A stretch of 64,000 bases of DNA from Paractinoplanes brasiliensis (GTDB lineage: Bacteria; Actinomycetota; Actinomycetes; Mycobacteriales; Micromonosporaceae), in assembly GCF_004362215.1 (NCBI RefSeq), contig NZ_SNWR01000001.1, forward strand, positions 2,110,001 to 2,174,000, given 5' to 3'. Both the position numbers and the translations under genes were made by a program. The notes below the pieces were generated by a model. That model saw nothing but the letters and a program-made list of their open reading frames with translations, ran no database searches and was not told the DNA's origin. Below are positions 25,779 to 34,615 of the stretch, one piece after another. Numbering within the stretch: the first letter of the stretch is position 1; each line of letters opens with the position of its first letter.

Positions 25779-26061
25779 TTGCGCCTCCTGTGGAACCGGG
25801 CCTCACCCGGGCGCCGCTGCTGTCCTCCAGCACGGGGCCGGGCAGGGCCGGCTTGGTGTGGCCGGCGGCGCCGCCGACGACCTGCTCCGGCGCGGCCAGG
25901 AACCAGATCGGCCGGAAGTCGTAGGGACGACCGGGCCGGTATCGACGATCCGGCTGCTTCTCGTCACGCGATCCCGCCAGGGACAGCGCGACGATCAGCC
26001 CGATCACGGCAGCCGGAATGATCACGTAGACCAAAACGGTGATAGAAATCGACAACCTCAA
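25765..26061 (-). CDS. Small membrane protein resembling cytochrome aa3 oxidase subunit CtaJ
   Basis: A 98-residue protein with a single N-terminal transmembrane helix (ISITVLVYVIIPAAVIGLIV, residues 5-24), followed by a cytosolic part containing RRYRPGRPYDFRPIWFLA (39-56). An RYRPG-x-x-W/Y-x-x-x-P-(V/I)-W-(W/F) block is what I remember from actinobacterial CtaJ. Starts TTG 26061 or TTG 26055 are both possible, with GGGGGCG just upstream; this weak start hides the gene. It overlaps the DUF5130 gene and is probably co-translated with it. If correct, it is an accessory subunit of the respiratory supercomplex. Confidence 0.6.
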   Translation of the reverse strand: MRLSISITVLVYVIIPAAVIGLIVALSLAGSRDEKQPDRRYRPGRPYDFRPIWFLAAPEQVVGGAAGHTKPALPGPVLEDSSGARVRPGSTGGASDSW

Positions 26062-26256
26062 CGCCCCCAGGCGTCTGTGATCCCAGTTGATCCGAACAAC
26101 TGTCACGGTAGCGGAGCGCTGGTCGTCCCGGACCGTCGGGTGTCGAACCGGGTTCTCACGCCGTCGGGATCTACGCGGAATCGGCCGCGGGGTGCGAAAA
26201 TCACCCTCACGCGCCGTTCGTGCCCACGCGTCCACGGGCGGCAGGAGGGGGAACCG

Positions 26257-26760
26257 ATGCGCCTGCCCGTCCCCGCCGCCCTGGCGGCGCTCGCTCTGGG
26301 GATACCTGTCCTGTTCGTCCCGGTCCTCGCGGCACGACCCGCGGCAGCCGCCCGCGCGGCCATCTTCCTCGAACTGAGCCCGAGCACGGTGCCGGCCGGC
26401 GACGAGGTCGGGTTCCGTGCCTCCTGTGATGACAATCTCAAGGCGGCCACCGTCACGTCGGGACTGTTCGGGTCGGTCACTGTGGCGCCGCGCTACGGCT
26501 TCCTGACCGCGACGGCCAGGGTGCCGAACACGACCCGCCCCGGTGACTACCGGGTCGACCTCACCTGCCCGGACGGCGCCACCGCCACGGCCACCCTGCA
26601 CGTGGTGGCCAAGGTGCAGCCCGCACGCGGACCCGCGACGGGCGGCGGCGGCACGGCCCCCGGGCGCAACGCTCCCGTGCTGATCGGCAGTGGCCTGACC
26701 ATCGTCGTGGCGGCGCTCGGACTGGGCGTGGTCGCGCTGCGCCGGCGGCGGCTCGGCTAG
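26257..26760 (+). CDS. Secreted, C-terminally anchored Ig-like protein paired with sortase
   Basis: A 167-residue protein with a signal peptide (residues 1-33, MRLPVPAALAALALG ... AARPAAAARA), an Ig-like beta domain opening LELSPSTVPAGDEVGFRASC with a second Cys (CPDGAT) that probably forms a disulfide with the first or with Cys in CDDN, a Gly/Pro linker, a transmembrane helix (VLIGSGLTIVVAALGLGVVA) and an RRRR stop-transfer end. No LPXTG-like motif is visible. GCAGGAGGGGG precedes ATG 26257. It is 4 bp upstream of the sortase gene. Confidence 0.75.
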   Translation: MRLPVPAALAALALGIPVLFVPVLAARPAAAARAAIFLELSPSTVPAGDEVGFRASCDDNLKAATVTSGLFGSVTVAPRYGFLTATARVPNTTRPGDYRVDLTCPDGATATATLHVVAKVQPARGPATGGGGTAPGRNAPVLIGSGLTIVVAALGLGVVALRRRRLG

Positions 26761-26764
26761 GCGC

Positions 26765-27592
26765 ATGGCCGCCCGACAGTCCCCCTCCGCGCCCGGGCCC
26801 CGGATGCCCGAGTCGGTGCTGCGCAAGCGCCCGGCCGAGATCGTCGCTCCGCCGCCCGGTGTCATCACGGGCCCGCTCCCGGCCCCACGGCCGGCCTCCG
26901 GGCGCCCACCCTTCCGCGCCCCCAGCCCCCGGCCCGTGCCCAAGCAGCCGCCCCGGCCGATGCGCGGCCGCAAGCCGTGGCCGATCGGGTTCATCGCGCT
27001 GGCCCTGCTCTTCCTCGGCCTGTTCGTGGTGGCCATGGGCATCGGCGCGGCCACCAATGTCGATCTGGCGAGCATCTTCGGCGGCTCGGCCAAGAACGAG
27101 CCACCGCCGCGCGCCTTCCCGGTGCTCGAGCCGAGCCGCCCCGAGCGGCTCAGCATCCCGTCGATCAACGTGCAGGCGCCGATCCTCGAGGTGGGCCTGG
27201 CCGCGGACGGCTCGGTCGGCGTCCCGCCCCTGAAGCGGCACAACGAGGCCGGGTGGTTCGACGGCGGGCCCACGCCCGGGCAGTTCGGGCCGGCCCTGAT
27301 CGTCGGGCACGCGGACACGCGTACGGGGCCCTCGGTCTTCAAACAACTGCCCAAGCTTAAGCCCGGGCAGCGCATCGAGGTCACCCGTGCCGACAACTCG
27401 GTGGCGGTCTTCGAGGTCAACTCGGTCGAGCACTTCGACAAGGGCAAGCTGCCGGTGCAGCGGGTCTACGGCGACTACAGCCGGCCGTCGCTGCGGCTCA
27501 TGACCTGCGGCGGGCGCTGGGTCGGAGGCAGCACGGGATACTCCGACAACATCGTCGTCTTCGCCTCCCTGGTCTCCGCGAGCAAGACCTGA
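26765..27592 (+). CDS. Class F sortase
   Basis: A 275-residue membrane-anchored transpeptidase-fold protein: a Pro/Arg-rich cytosolic N-terminus (1-70), one transmembrane helix (WPIGFIALALLFLGLFVVAM), then the sortase barrel (about 120-275). Catalytic His is in IVGHADTRTGPSVF and Cys in LRLMTCGGRW. The C-terminal strand reads GYSDNIVVFA; I remember YRDN-VVV in class F sortases, so the expected Arg appears to be Ser. With the secreted Ig-like gene immediately upstream it forms a two-gene unit. Substrates of class F sortases are largely unknown. Confidence 0.85.
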   Translation: MAARQSPSAPGPRMPESVLRKRPAEIVAPPPGVITGPLPAPRPASGRPPFRAPSPRPVPKQPPRPMRGRKPWPIGFIALALLFLGLFVVAMGIGAATNVDLASIFGGSAKNEPPPRAFPVLEPSRPERLSIPSINVQAPILEVGLAADGSVGVPPLKRHNEAGWFDGGPTPGQFGPALIVGHADTRTGPSVFKQLPKLKPGQRIEVTRADNSVAVFEVNSVEHFDKGKLPVQRVYGDYSRPSLRLMTCGGRWVGGSTGYSDNIVVFASLVSASKT

Positions 27593-27598
27593 GAAAAA

Positions 27599-28147
27599 CT
27601 ACGCCGCCTCGGCCGAGACAGCCGGGGCGGCGGGGAGGTCGAGCCAGTCGGCCCAACGGGGGTCGGGTGTGCGATGGCCGAGCACGCGCCAGGCCACCCC
27701 CCGGGGCGCCGCCGGTATCTGGTGCAGCCGCCAGCCGAGCTCGGCCGGGGTCTTGTCGCCCTTGCTGTGATTGCACTTGGCGCACGCGGCGACCACGTTG
27801 TCCCAGGCGTGCAAGCCGCCGCGGCTGCGGGGGAACACGTGGTCGATGGTCTCGGCCGAGCCGCGGCAGTAGGCGCAACGGCCACCGTCGCGGGCGAAGA
27901 TCGCGCGCCGGGAGAGACCGACATGAGTCCGGTACGGCACCTTCACGTATCGGGTCAGGCGGACGACCGAGGGGACCGGGAGGGTGGTGTGCGCACTGTG
28001 CAGGATGCCGTCGCCGTCGGAGACGCACTCTGCCTTGGCCGTCAGGACGAGGATGGTCGCTCGACGCACCGATACGACGCACAGCGGCTCGTAGGTGGCG
28101 TTCAGAACCAACGCGGATGAGCCCACTGTGGGTCGTATGTCAGGCAT
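27599..28147 (-). CDS. HNH endonuclease (Rv2469c-like)
   Basis: A 182-residue protein with a zinc-bound HNH nuclease core: CAYCRGSAETIDHVFPRSRG (two Cys, then the catalytic Asp-His), NVVAACAKCNHSKGDKTP (second Cys pair and the HNH Asn/His). The N-terminal 80 residues (ALVLNATYEPLCVVSVRRA) are the usual extension of this actinobacterial group. ATG 28147 follows GAAGGGTG. It is convergent with the sortase gene, with stops 6 bp apart. In mycobacteria the same family lies between pepN and glbO. Confidence 0.92.
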   Translation of the reverse strand: MPDIRPTVGSSALVLNATYEPLCVVSVRRATILVLTAKAECVSDGDGILHSAHTTLPVPSVVRLTRYVKVPYRTHVGLSRRAIFARDGGRCAYCRGSAETIDHVFPRSRGGLHAWDNVVAACAKCNHSKGDKTPAELGWRLHQIPAAPRGVAWRVLGHRTPDPRWADWLDLPAAPAVSAEAA

Positions 28148-28359
28148 CGCATCACCCTTCGGTGTTAGGCGCTGTCACCGCTCCTGTTGTCATCGCAGCC
28201 GACTAACGAGGCGTCGCCAACGATGCCTCGTGCGCCAATAATCCCTGACGAAAGGCCAAATTGCGAGCACAATCCGTGGCCTGACGGTAAACGTCTGAGG
28301 TCAGGGCGCTGTGCGGTGGCTGAGAGCCGGTCCGGGCGCGCCCGGTACGGTGGCTTCCC

Positions 28360-29430
28360 GTGTTGTTGCTAGCTCCCACCCCCGATCCGTCCACTCCCAC
28401 CGACGTCTACGTCACGCCCGACGTATCCAAGATCTGCAACACCGACGTGGTGTGCAGCCGTGTCTTCGAGTGGACCGGCAACCAGTGGCTCGCGAACAGC
28501 AGCTACGTGATCATCGTGAAGCCGCTGCGCATCCTCGGCATCATCCTGATCGCGCTGCTGATCCGCTGGCTGATCCACCGGGCGATCGACCGCCTGACCA
28601 CCAGCACCAGCCGCGCCTCGATGCCGGCGCTGCTGAAACCGCTCAAGGAGCGGGTGGCCGCGAGCGCCGAGGAGGGCCAGTTCATCCCGGAGCGACGGCG
28701 GCAACGGGCCGAGGCGATCGGCTCGGTGCTGCGCAGCTTCGTCAGCGCGGTGGTCTTCACCATGGCGGCCCTGCTGGTCTTCGGGGAGCTCGGCTTCAAC
28801 CTGGGCCCGCTGCTGGCCAGCGCCGGCATCGTCGGCGTCGCGCTCGGCTTCGGCGCGCAGAGCCTGGTCAAGGACCTGATAGCGGGTCTGTTCATGCTGC
28901 TGGAGGACCAGTACGGCGTGGGTGACACGGTGGACGTGGGCGAGGCGACCGGCGTGGTCGAGACGGTCGGGCTGCGCATCACCCAGATCCGCGACGCGCG
29001 TGGCGTGCTCTGGTACATCCGCAACGGCGAGATCGTGCGGGTGGGCAACAAGAGCCAGGGCTGGGCCATGGTGGTGATCGACATTCCGATCGGCTTCGTC
29101 AACTCGGAGGAGGCGATCGCGGTGCTGCGCGATGCCGCCGAGGCCGTGGCCGACCAGGCCGAGCACCAGACCGAGTTCCTCGAGCCGCCTGACGTGATCG
29201 GCGTCGAGCAACTGACCGTGGACGGCGCGGTGATCCGCACGATCGCCAAGACCACCGCCGACGGGCAGTTCGCTGTCCAGCGCGCACTCCGGCGAGCGCT
29301 CACCGAGTCGCTCGAGGCCTCGGGGCTGTCCGAACGGATCGCCGCCTCTCGATTGCTTCCGCGCGGCTCGGTGCCGCCCGCTTTCTTCCAGGATTCCGGA
29401 AGCGACCGGCAGCCGGGCGGGGCGACCTGA
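28360..29430 (+). CDS. Small-conductance mechanosensitive channel (MscS family)
   Basis: A 356-residue channel. A short external N-terminus is followed by transmembrane helices at about 45-65 (YVIIVKPLRILGIILIALLI), 125-145 (VVFTMAALLVFGELGF) and the pore helix TM3 LLASAGIVGVALGFGAQSLV, then the MscS beta domain (EDQYGVGDTVDVGEATGVVE, IRNGEIVRVGNKSQGWAMV) and alpha/beta C-terminus. It opens under membrane tension and protects against hypo-osmotic shock. The assigned start is GTG 28360 with a poor Shine-Dalgarno, so a start further downstream is possible. Confidence 0.92.
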   Translation: MLLLAPTPDPSTPTDVYVTPDVSKICNTDVVCSRVFEWTGNQWLANSSYVIIVKPLRILGIILIALLIRWLIHRAIDRLTTSTSRASMPALLKPLKERVAASAEEGQFIPERRRQRAEAIGSVLRSFVSAVVFTMAALLVFGELGFNLGPLLASAGIVGVALGFGAQSLVKDLIAGLFMLLEDQYGVGDTVDVGEATGVVETVGLRITQIRDARGVLWYIRNGEIVRVGNKSQGWAMVVIDIPIGFVNSEEAIAVLRDAAEAVADQAEHQTEFLEPPDVIGVEQLTVDGAVIRTIAKTTADGQFAVQRALRRALTESLEASGLSERIAASRLLPRGSVPPAFFQDSGSDRQPGGAT

Positions 29431-29640
29431 GCTGGGAATTAGGTCTTCCGGGTGAGGCCGGAGCCGACCGAACGGCCGACAATTCCCCCGTACGCCCTAG
29501 CATCGGCTCGGACGATCGGGCAGAATCCGCTTGAGCATTTGCACTTGCGGCATCACGTTCCTTCAGGGCACGGACCCCGAGGAAGGCGCGCCCGGTGACC
29601 GCCGTGACCCGGCGGAACGCCGTAAACGATGGAGGGCCCG

Positions 29641-31014
29641 GTGTCCGAGGACCCAGATGCACGAGCAGCCGGTCGGCATCGTGCAACTACCGAGGGCGAG
29701 CGCCTGGTAACTTTCCGCGACTTGTTCGCCAATCGCGAGTATCGGGCGCTCTACCTGTCCCTCGTCACCAACTGGGTCGGCGACTACCTGGCCCGGGCCG
29801 CCATCACCGTCCTCGTCTACCAGCAGAGCCAGTCGGTCCTGCTGTCGGCGGCGGCGTTCGCGGTCAGCTTCCTGCCGTGGATCATCGGCGGCACGCTGCT
29901 GGCGGCGCTGGCCGAGCGGTATCCGTACCGCCGGGTGCTCATCGTGGCCGACATCTACCGCATGGCGCTCATCGCGCTCCTGCTGATCCCGCACGTGCCG
30001 ACGCCGGTCATGCTGCTGATCGTCTTCCTGGCCAGCCTGGGCACGCCGCCCACGCAGGCGGCCCGCTCGGCGCTGCAACCGCTCGTGGTGGGCCGCGACA
30101 AGCTGGCGATGGCGGTCGCCACCAACACCACCAGCGTGCAGGCCGCCCAGGTCTTCGGCTATGTCGCCGGCGCCGCCCTGGCCACCGCGCTCAGTCCGCA
30201 GGTGGCGCTGGTCATCGATGTGATCACGTTCGCGGTCTCGGCCGGCCTCGTCGCCGCGTACGTGCGGCGCCGCCCGGCCGCGCACGCCCGCGCCCACCGC
30301 AGCCACCTGCTGCGGGAGTCCGCCGAGGGTTTCCGGCTGGTGTTCGGGGTGCCCACGCTGCGCGCCATCGCGATCATGGTCTTCGTCCTGACGATGTTCG
30401 CCATCGTCCCCGAGGGTCTGGCCGCCGCCTGGGCCGCCGAGAGCAGCGGGGACCCGGCCACCCAGGGCCTCAACCAGGGCCTGATCATGGCCGCCGGGCC
30501 GCTCGGCTACGTGGTGGGCGGGGTGCTGATCAACCGGCTTGCCGGGCCGTCCCGGCGCGACCTGCTGGTGCGGCCGCTCGCCGTCTTCTCGGCGTTCGCG
30601 CTCGTGCCCGCCATCGCCGCGCCGCCCGCGCCGGTCGTCGCCGTGCTGGTCGGCTTGTCCGGCTTCGCCCAGGGCGGAGTCATGCCCACCCTGAACGGCA
30701 AATTCGTGCTGATCCTGCCGCACGGGTACCGCGCCCGGGCGTACGGCGTCATGCAGACCGGCCTGCAGTTCAGCCAGTTCGGCGCGGTGATGGTGACCGG
30801 CCTGCTGGCCGACCACTTCTGGCTTCCGCTGGTCGTCGGGCTGTGGAGCGTCGGGGGCGTGATCGTGCTGGGTGTCCTGGCCCGGCGCTGGCCACGGCCC
30901 GCCGTGTTCGCCGCCGCGGCCGAGGCCGCCGCGGCCGCGCCCACCACGCCGCCGGCGCAGCCCCCGGCCCGCCCGAGCGTCGCCACGACCAGCATCACAC
31001 CCGAGGCGCCCTGA
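29641..31014 (+). CDS. MFS transporter (probable exporter, enterobactin-exporter-like group)
   Basis: A 457-residue protein with 12 predicted membrane segments. The N-terminus ends in FRDLFANREYRALYLSLVTNWVGDYLARAAI, a pattern of the MFS_3/EntS-like group, and the motif-A loop LAERYPYRRVLIVAD is present. The C-terminus is an Ala/Pro-rich disordered tail. GTG 29641 is preferred over ATG 29629 because GGAGGGCCCG then serves as Shine-Dalgarno. It ends 41 bp before the haemoglobin start and may be co-transcribed with it. The substrate is unknown. Confidence 0.87.
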   Translation: MSEDPDARAAGRHRATTEGERLVTFRDLFANREYRALYLSLVTNWVGDYLARAAITVLVYQQSQSVLLSAAAFAVSFLPWIIGGTLLAALAERYPYRRVLIVADIYRMALIALLLIPHVPTPVMLLIVFLASLGTPPTQAARSALQPLVVGRDKLAMAVATNTTSVQAAQVFGYVAGAALATALSPQVALVIDVITFAVSAGLVAAYVRRRPAAHARAHRSHLLRESAEGFRLVFGVPTLRAIAIMVFVLTMFAIVPEGLAAAWAAESSGDPATQGLNQGLIMAAGPLGYVVGGVLINRLAGPSRRDLLVRPLAVFSAFALVPAIAAPPAPVVAVLVGLSGFAQGGVMPTLNGKFVLILPHGYRARAYGVMQTGLQFSQFGAVMVTGLLADHFWLPLVVGLWSVGGVIVLGVLARRWPRPAVFAAAAEAAAAAPTTPPAQPPARPSVATTSITPEAP

Positions 31015-31055
31015 CCGTGGCGGTCGTCGTGCCGCGCGGCTGGCAGGATGGACAG

Positions 31056-31460
31056 GTGACCGCACCCGCTCCGAAAGAGGCCAGCTTCTTCGACGCCGTC
31101 GGCGGCGAGCCCACCTTCCGGCGCCTCGTCGACCGGTTCTACCAGGGCGTCGCCGACGACCCGCTGCTGCGCCCGATGTATCCCGAGGAAGACCTCGGAC
31201 CGGCGGCCGACCGGCTGACGCTGTTTCTCATGCAGTACTGGGGCGGCCCGAACACGTACTCGGCGTCCCGGGGGCACCCGCGGCTGCGCATGCGGCATGC
31301 GCCGTTCCGGGTCGACCCGGCGGCGCGGGACGCCTGGCTCAAGCACATGCGCGACGCCGTCGACTCGATCGAGCTGCCGCAGCCCCTGCACGACGAGCTG
31401 TGGAACTACCTCGAGCGCGCGGCCTACTTCATGGTCAACAGCATGGACGAGAACGGCTGA
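31056..31460 (+). CDS. glbO: Group II truncated haemoglobin (trHbO)
   Basis: A 134-residue 2-on-2 globin. Visible hallmarks are FFDAVGGEPTFRRLVDRFYQGV (A/B helices with B10 Tyr at the end), YPEEDLGPA, FLMQYWGGPNTYSASRGHPRLRMRH with the proximal F8 His in RMRHAPF (His81), and the G8 Trp in DAWLKHM, which is diagnostic of group II. Such proteins bind O2 and peroxide and are linked to respiration or redox defence. GTG 31056 is chosen because the fold begins 9 residues later; the preceding ACAG gives little support. Linkage to the HNH gene matches mycobacteria. Confidence 0.93.
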   Translation: MTAPAPKEASFFDAVGGEPTFRRLVDRFYQGVADDPLLRPMYPEEDLGPAADRLTLFLMQYWGGPNTYSASRGHPRLRMRHAPFRVDPAARDAWLKHMRDAVDSIELPQPLHDELWNYLERAAYFMVNSMDENG

Positions 31461-31548
31461 ACGTTCCCCGAAGAGCCCCTATGTCGTTGATCGGGTGACA
31501 AACTCGCTGATCACCTGAAATTTCGGGTACTACGACCAGGAGCTCGCC

Positions 31549-32805
31549 ATGCGCCGCCGCCTGCTCGCCGCTGCCACCGTCGTCGCCGCCGCCCTGGCGT
31601 GCGCGCACCCCGCCGCGGCCGACATGGCCCACTCCACCGTGGTCTCGACCAACCCGGTCGACTACACGCCGCACGTCCTGGACGGAACGGTCTGGTCGAT
31701 GGCGGTGGTCGGTGACACCGTGGTCGTCGGCGGCGCCTTCACCAAGGTCGCCGACAGCAGCCGCCGAACCACCTTCGCCCGCAAGAACCTGTTCGCCTTC
31801 GGCCTGCACGACGGGGCCGTCCGCAGCTTCGCCCCGCAGGTCGACGGCGCGGTCTACTCGCTCTCGGCCGGCCCCGGCGGCACGGTCTACGCCGGCGGCG
31901 CCTTCAAGACCGTCAACGGCGCCGCCCAGCGTGGCCTGACCAAACTCACCCTCGGCGGGCAGCGGGTCAGCGCCTTCACAGCCAGGATCGGGTGGGGTGA
32001 CGTCCGGGCGTTGCAGGCCCGCGGCTCCCGCCTGTACGCGGCCGGGACGTTCCAGGCGATCAACGGGGTCAACCGGGCCGGGCTCGCCCGCCTCAACGCC
32101 GACACGGGCGCGGTCGACACCGGCTTCGACGCCCGCCTCAGCGCCCCCGGCCTCACCCGGACCAGGGTCGAGCACTTCGACATCTCGCCCGACGGGCGCA
32201 AACTGGTCGCCATCGGCGCGCTGCTGCGGGCGAGCGGATACGACCGCACCCAGATCGCCATGTTCGACGTGGCCGGCCCCACGGCGCAGCTGTCCAACTG
32301 GTACACCGACGCCTACAAGCCGCAGTGCATGAAGGGCTTCGACACGTACCTGCGCCAGGTGAAGTTCTCGCCCGACGGCTCGTACATCGTGGTCGCGGCG
32401 ACCGGGCGCGCGTCCTCCCCCGACCGGCTGTGCGACTCGGCGGCCCGCTTCGAGGTGGGCGGCGCCGGGCGGCACAATCCCACCTGGGTACAGCGTACGG
32501 GTGGCGACTCGCTGTACGCGGTGGCCGTGACCGGGGCGGCTGTCTACCTCGGCGGGCACCAGCGCTACTTCGACAACCCGTACGGCACCGACGCCAAGGG
32601 CCCCGGCCCCGGAGCGGTGTCGCGCCCGGGGATCGGCGCCGTCAGCTCCAGCACCGGCCGCTCGTTGTCGTGGAACCCCACCCGCAAGCGCGGCGTCGGC
32701 GTCCGGGTCTTCGTAGCCCTGCCCCAGGGCCTGCTGGTCGGCTCCGACACCGACGAGCTGGGCAAGGAGTACCACGGCCGCATCGGCCTGTTCCCCATGC
32801 GCTGA
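31549..32805 (+). CDS. Secreted delta-60 repeat / beta-propeller-like protein
   Basis: A 418-residue exported protein. The signal peptide covers residues 1-25 (MRRRLLAAATVVAAALACAH, Ala-X-Ala end). Delta-60-type units recur with the pattern V..GGAF..V.G......L..L (GDTVVVGGAFTKVAD, GTVYAGGAFKTVNGAAQRG, SRLYAAGTFQAINGVNRAG), suggesting a propeller. Two Cys (PQCMKGF, RLCDSAA) may form a disulfide. CCAGGAGCTC precedes ATG 31549. The role is probably extracellular binding; no catalytic motif is seen. Confidence 0.8.
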   Translation: MRRRLLAAATVVAAALACAHPAAADMAHSTVVSTNPVDYTPHVLDGTVWSMAVVGDTVVVGGAFTKVADSSRRTTFARKNLFAFGLHDGAVRSFAPQVDGAVYSLSAGPGGTVYAGGAFKTVNGAAQRGLTKLTLGGQRVSAFTARIGWGDVRALQARGSRLYAAGTFQAINGVNRAGLARLNADTGAVDTGFDARLSAPGLTRTRVEHFDISPDGRKLVAIGALLRASGYDRTQIAMFDVAGPTAQLSNWYTDAYKPQCMKGFDTYLRQVKFSPDGSYIVVAATGRASSPDRLCDSAARFEVGGAGRHNPTWVQRTGGDSLYAVAVTGAAVYLGGHQRYFDNPYGTDAKGPGPGAVSRPGIGAVSSSTGRSLSWNPTRKRGVGVRVFVALPQGLLVGSDTDELGKEYHGRIGLFPMR

Positions 32806-32811
32806 CCGGGG

Positions 32812-33396
32812 CTAAAGGAGGGCGCCTTCGTCGTGCAGCCAGTCCACGAAGGAGGTGGCCACCGCTGCGCCGCAGTCCAGGAGTTCCGTCAGCAGCGGGT
32901 CGTGGGCGCCGGCGGCCAGAGGCACCTGGAGCTCGGCGTAGATCGGGAGCTGGCCCCGTTCGGTGGGGTCGCCCACGTAGGCCTTGCAGAAGCGGCGGGT
33001 GTGGTTCCACTCGTTGACCACCCGGTAGGCGCGGTCGGCCCAGTCGGGCGGAACCGTGGCGTGCGGGCGGGCGCGCATCACGAGGATCTCGTCGTCCGGG
33101 CCTTCGAGGGTGAACAGCACCGCGTGCCGCTCCCACATGGCCAGCAGGCTGCCGCCGCCGTCGGCGAGGAAACGGATGTCGAGCAGATCCAGCGACTTGC
33201 CGATGCGTGCGAGCGTCACCGGGGCGACGACCTCGGGCTCCTCGCTGCCGTTCACCTCGACCGGAACCGGCAGCCGGCCCGGCTCACGCTGCGCGGGAAC
33301 TCCGACACGCACCGTGCCGCTGCGAACCGTCGAATCCTCGTCGGCCTCCGGCGCGCTGCCCGCGGCGGAACCCGGACGCCATGACCACCACGGCAT
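32812..33396 (-). CDS. YbjN domain-containing protein
   Basis: A 194-residue protein. A disordered N-terminus (about 1-45) leads to a YbjN/type III secretion chaperone-like alpha/beta domain: LARIGKSLDLLDIRFLADGGG, SLLAMWERHAVLFTLEGPDDEILVMRA, RVVNEWNHTRRFCKAYVG and LPIYAELQVPLAAGAHDPLL. The RxxxEWNxxRxxPKAY-type block is the best identifying feature. YbjN proteins in actinobacteria have no settled function. ATG 33396 follows GAGTGAGGTG. It is convergent with the delta-60 gene, 7 bp apart. Confidence 0.78.
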   Translation of the reverse strand: MPWWSWRPGSAAGSAPEADEDSTVRSGTVRVGVPAQREPGRLPVPVEVNGSEEPEVVAPVTLARIGKSLDLLDIRFLADGGGSLLAMWERHAVLFTLEGPDDEILVMRARPHATVPPDWADRAYRVVNEWNHTRRFCKAYVGDPTERGQLPIYAELQVPLAAGAHDPLLTELLDCGAAVATSFVDWLHDEGALL

Positions 33397-33527
33397 CTTT
33401 GTGCACCTCACTCCCCAGCGAACCCACCGCCGGACGTAGCGAGTGGATCCGAGGGCCGACGGTACCCGTACCGGTCGCGGAGGTCATCCCCCCAACTGGA
33501 GGGCGGGACCGGTCGTCCGATCGGGCA

Positions 33528-34187
33528 TCACCCTTTCGGGTGACCACCTATAGGCATAACGGTCAATTTCTTGACCGCCTGTAGCCACGCCACTCCATAT
33601 GGTGCAGAAATTCCCACCCAATTCCCGGCCACACGAACCCGGGCCTCAACGCTCTGAACCTGTCCCGGGCCGAGGAAACCCATCCGGGAGATCGCCTGAA
33701 CGAGTCGTTGCGAGACCTCGACCGGGCGCCCGCCAACCGGAGTGGCCACCAGCGCCACGTGATCGAGTAGGGCGTCACGAACGGCCCGCTGCCCCACCGA
33801 GCGACCGGACAGCCCGCCCGCCGACACCTCACGCAGGGTGCCCGCGGCCGCCTCGGCGAGTCGGTTCAGCTCCGCCCCGGAAACCGATTCGACGGTCTCG
33901 CCGCCGGGCGGGGGCAGCGGCCAGCGCCACTGGGCGTCCCGCCGGAGCGGAAGTTCGTCGCCACCCCGCGCCAGGACGGCGAGCAGCTCGCCGGCCGCGA
34001 CGGTGGCGTCGTCGGGGCCGTGCCCGGCCACCTCCCGGGTGACGAGCACCTCCCACGGCAGCCGGCCCCAGAGCGCCACCCGGCCGCCGGCGGTGCGCAG
34101 GCGAACGGGGGCCGTGGGGTCCAACCTGGTCAACCGGGCCAGGAACGCGCCCGCGTCGGGCACGCCGACCAGGCCGTGGGTGTTCAT
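33528..34187 (-). CDS. Conserved hypothetical protein downstream of the thioesterase
   Basis: A 219-residue soluble protein with no recognised domain: NTHGLVGVPDAGAFLARL at the start, a Leu/Arg-rich middle, VGQRAVRDALLDHVALVATP near 135 and a C-terminal strand-rich end (VRVAGNWVGISAPYGVAWL). Position and length resemble the hypothetical gene next to the thioesterase of mycobacteria (Rv2474c, by memory), which is context only. ATG 34187 starts 17 bp after the thioesterase stop, so it is in the ettA-thioesterase operon. Confidence 0.6.
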   Translation of the reverse strand: MNTHGLVGVPDAGAFLARLTRLDPTAPVRLRTAGGRVALWGRLPWEVLVTREVAGHGPDDATVAAGELLAVLARGGDELPLRRDAQWRWPLPPPGGETVESVSGAELNRLAEAAAGTLREVSAGGLSGRSVGQRAVRDALLDHVALVATPVGGRPVEVSQRLVQAISRMGFLGPGQVQSVEARVRVAGNWVGISAPYGVAWLQAVKKLTVMPIGGHPKG

Positions 34188-34203
34188 GACCGGCCGCGCA
34201 GGG

Positions 34204-34615
34204 TCACGACGCCACCTCGAGATAGGGCTTGAGGAACTCCCGCTCGGCCTCCGTGAGCCGCCGCGGGTGCCCGTTGGCCAGGTGGTAGGGCACGCAGACG
34301 GAACGGGCCCGGCTGGCCAGCACGTCGTTGTCGAACATCTCGTACGAGACGGTGAACGACGCCGCGCGCTGCTCCGAGATCCACATCTCCACCCGTACGG
34401 GATCTCCGTAGTCGATCGGGCGCAGGTAGTCGATCTCGTGGCGGGCGATGACGATGCCCTCCTCGAACGACCCCAGCCCGTGCTCGCGGGCGCCGATGAA
34501 GAACATGGCGACACGCGCCTCCTCGTACAGGGTGAGGAAACGCGCATTGTTCACGTGCCCGTACGCGTCCATGTCGGACCAGCGCACGGGCACGTGATGC
34601 ACAAAGCGGGCAGAC

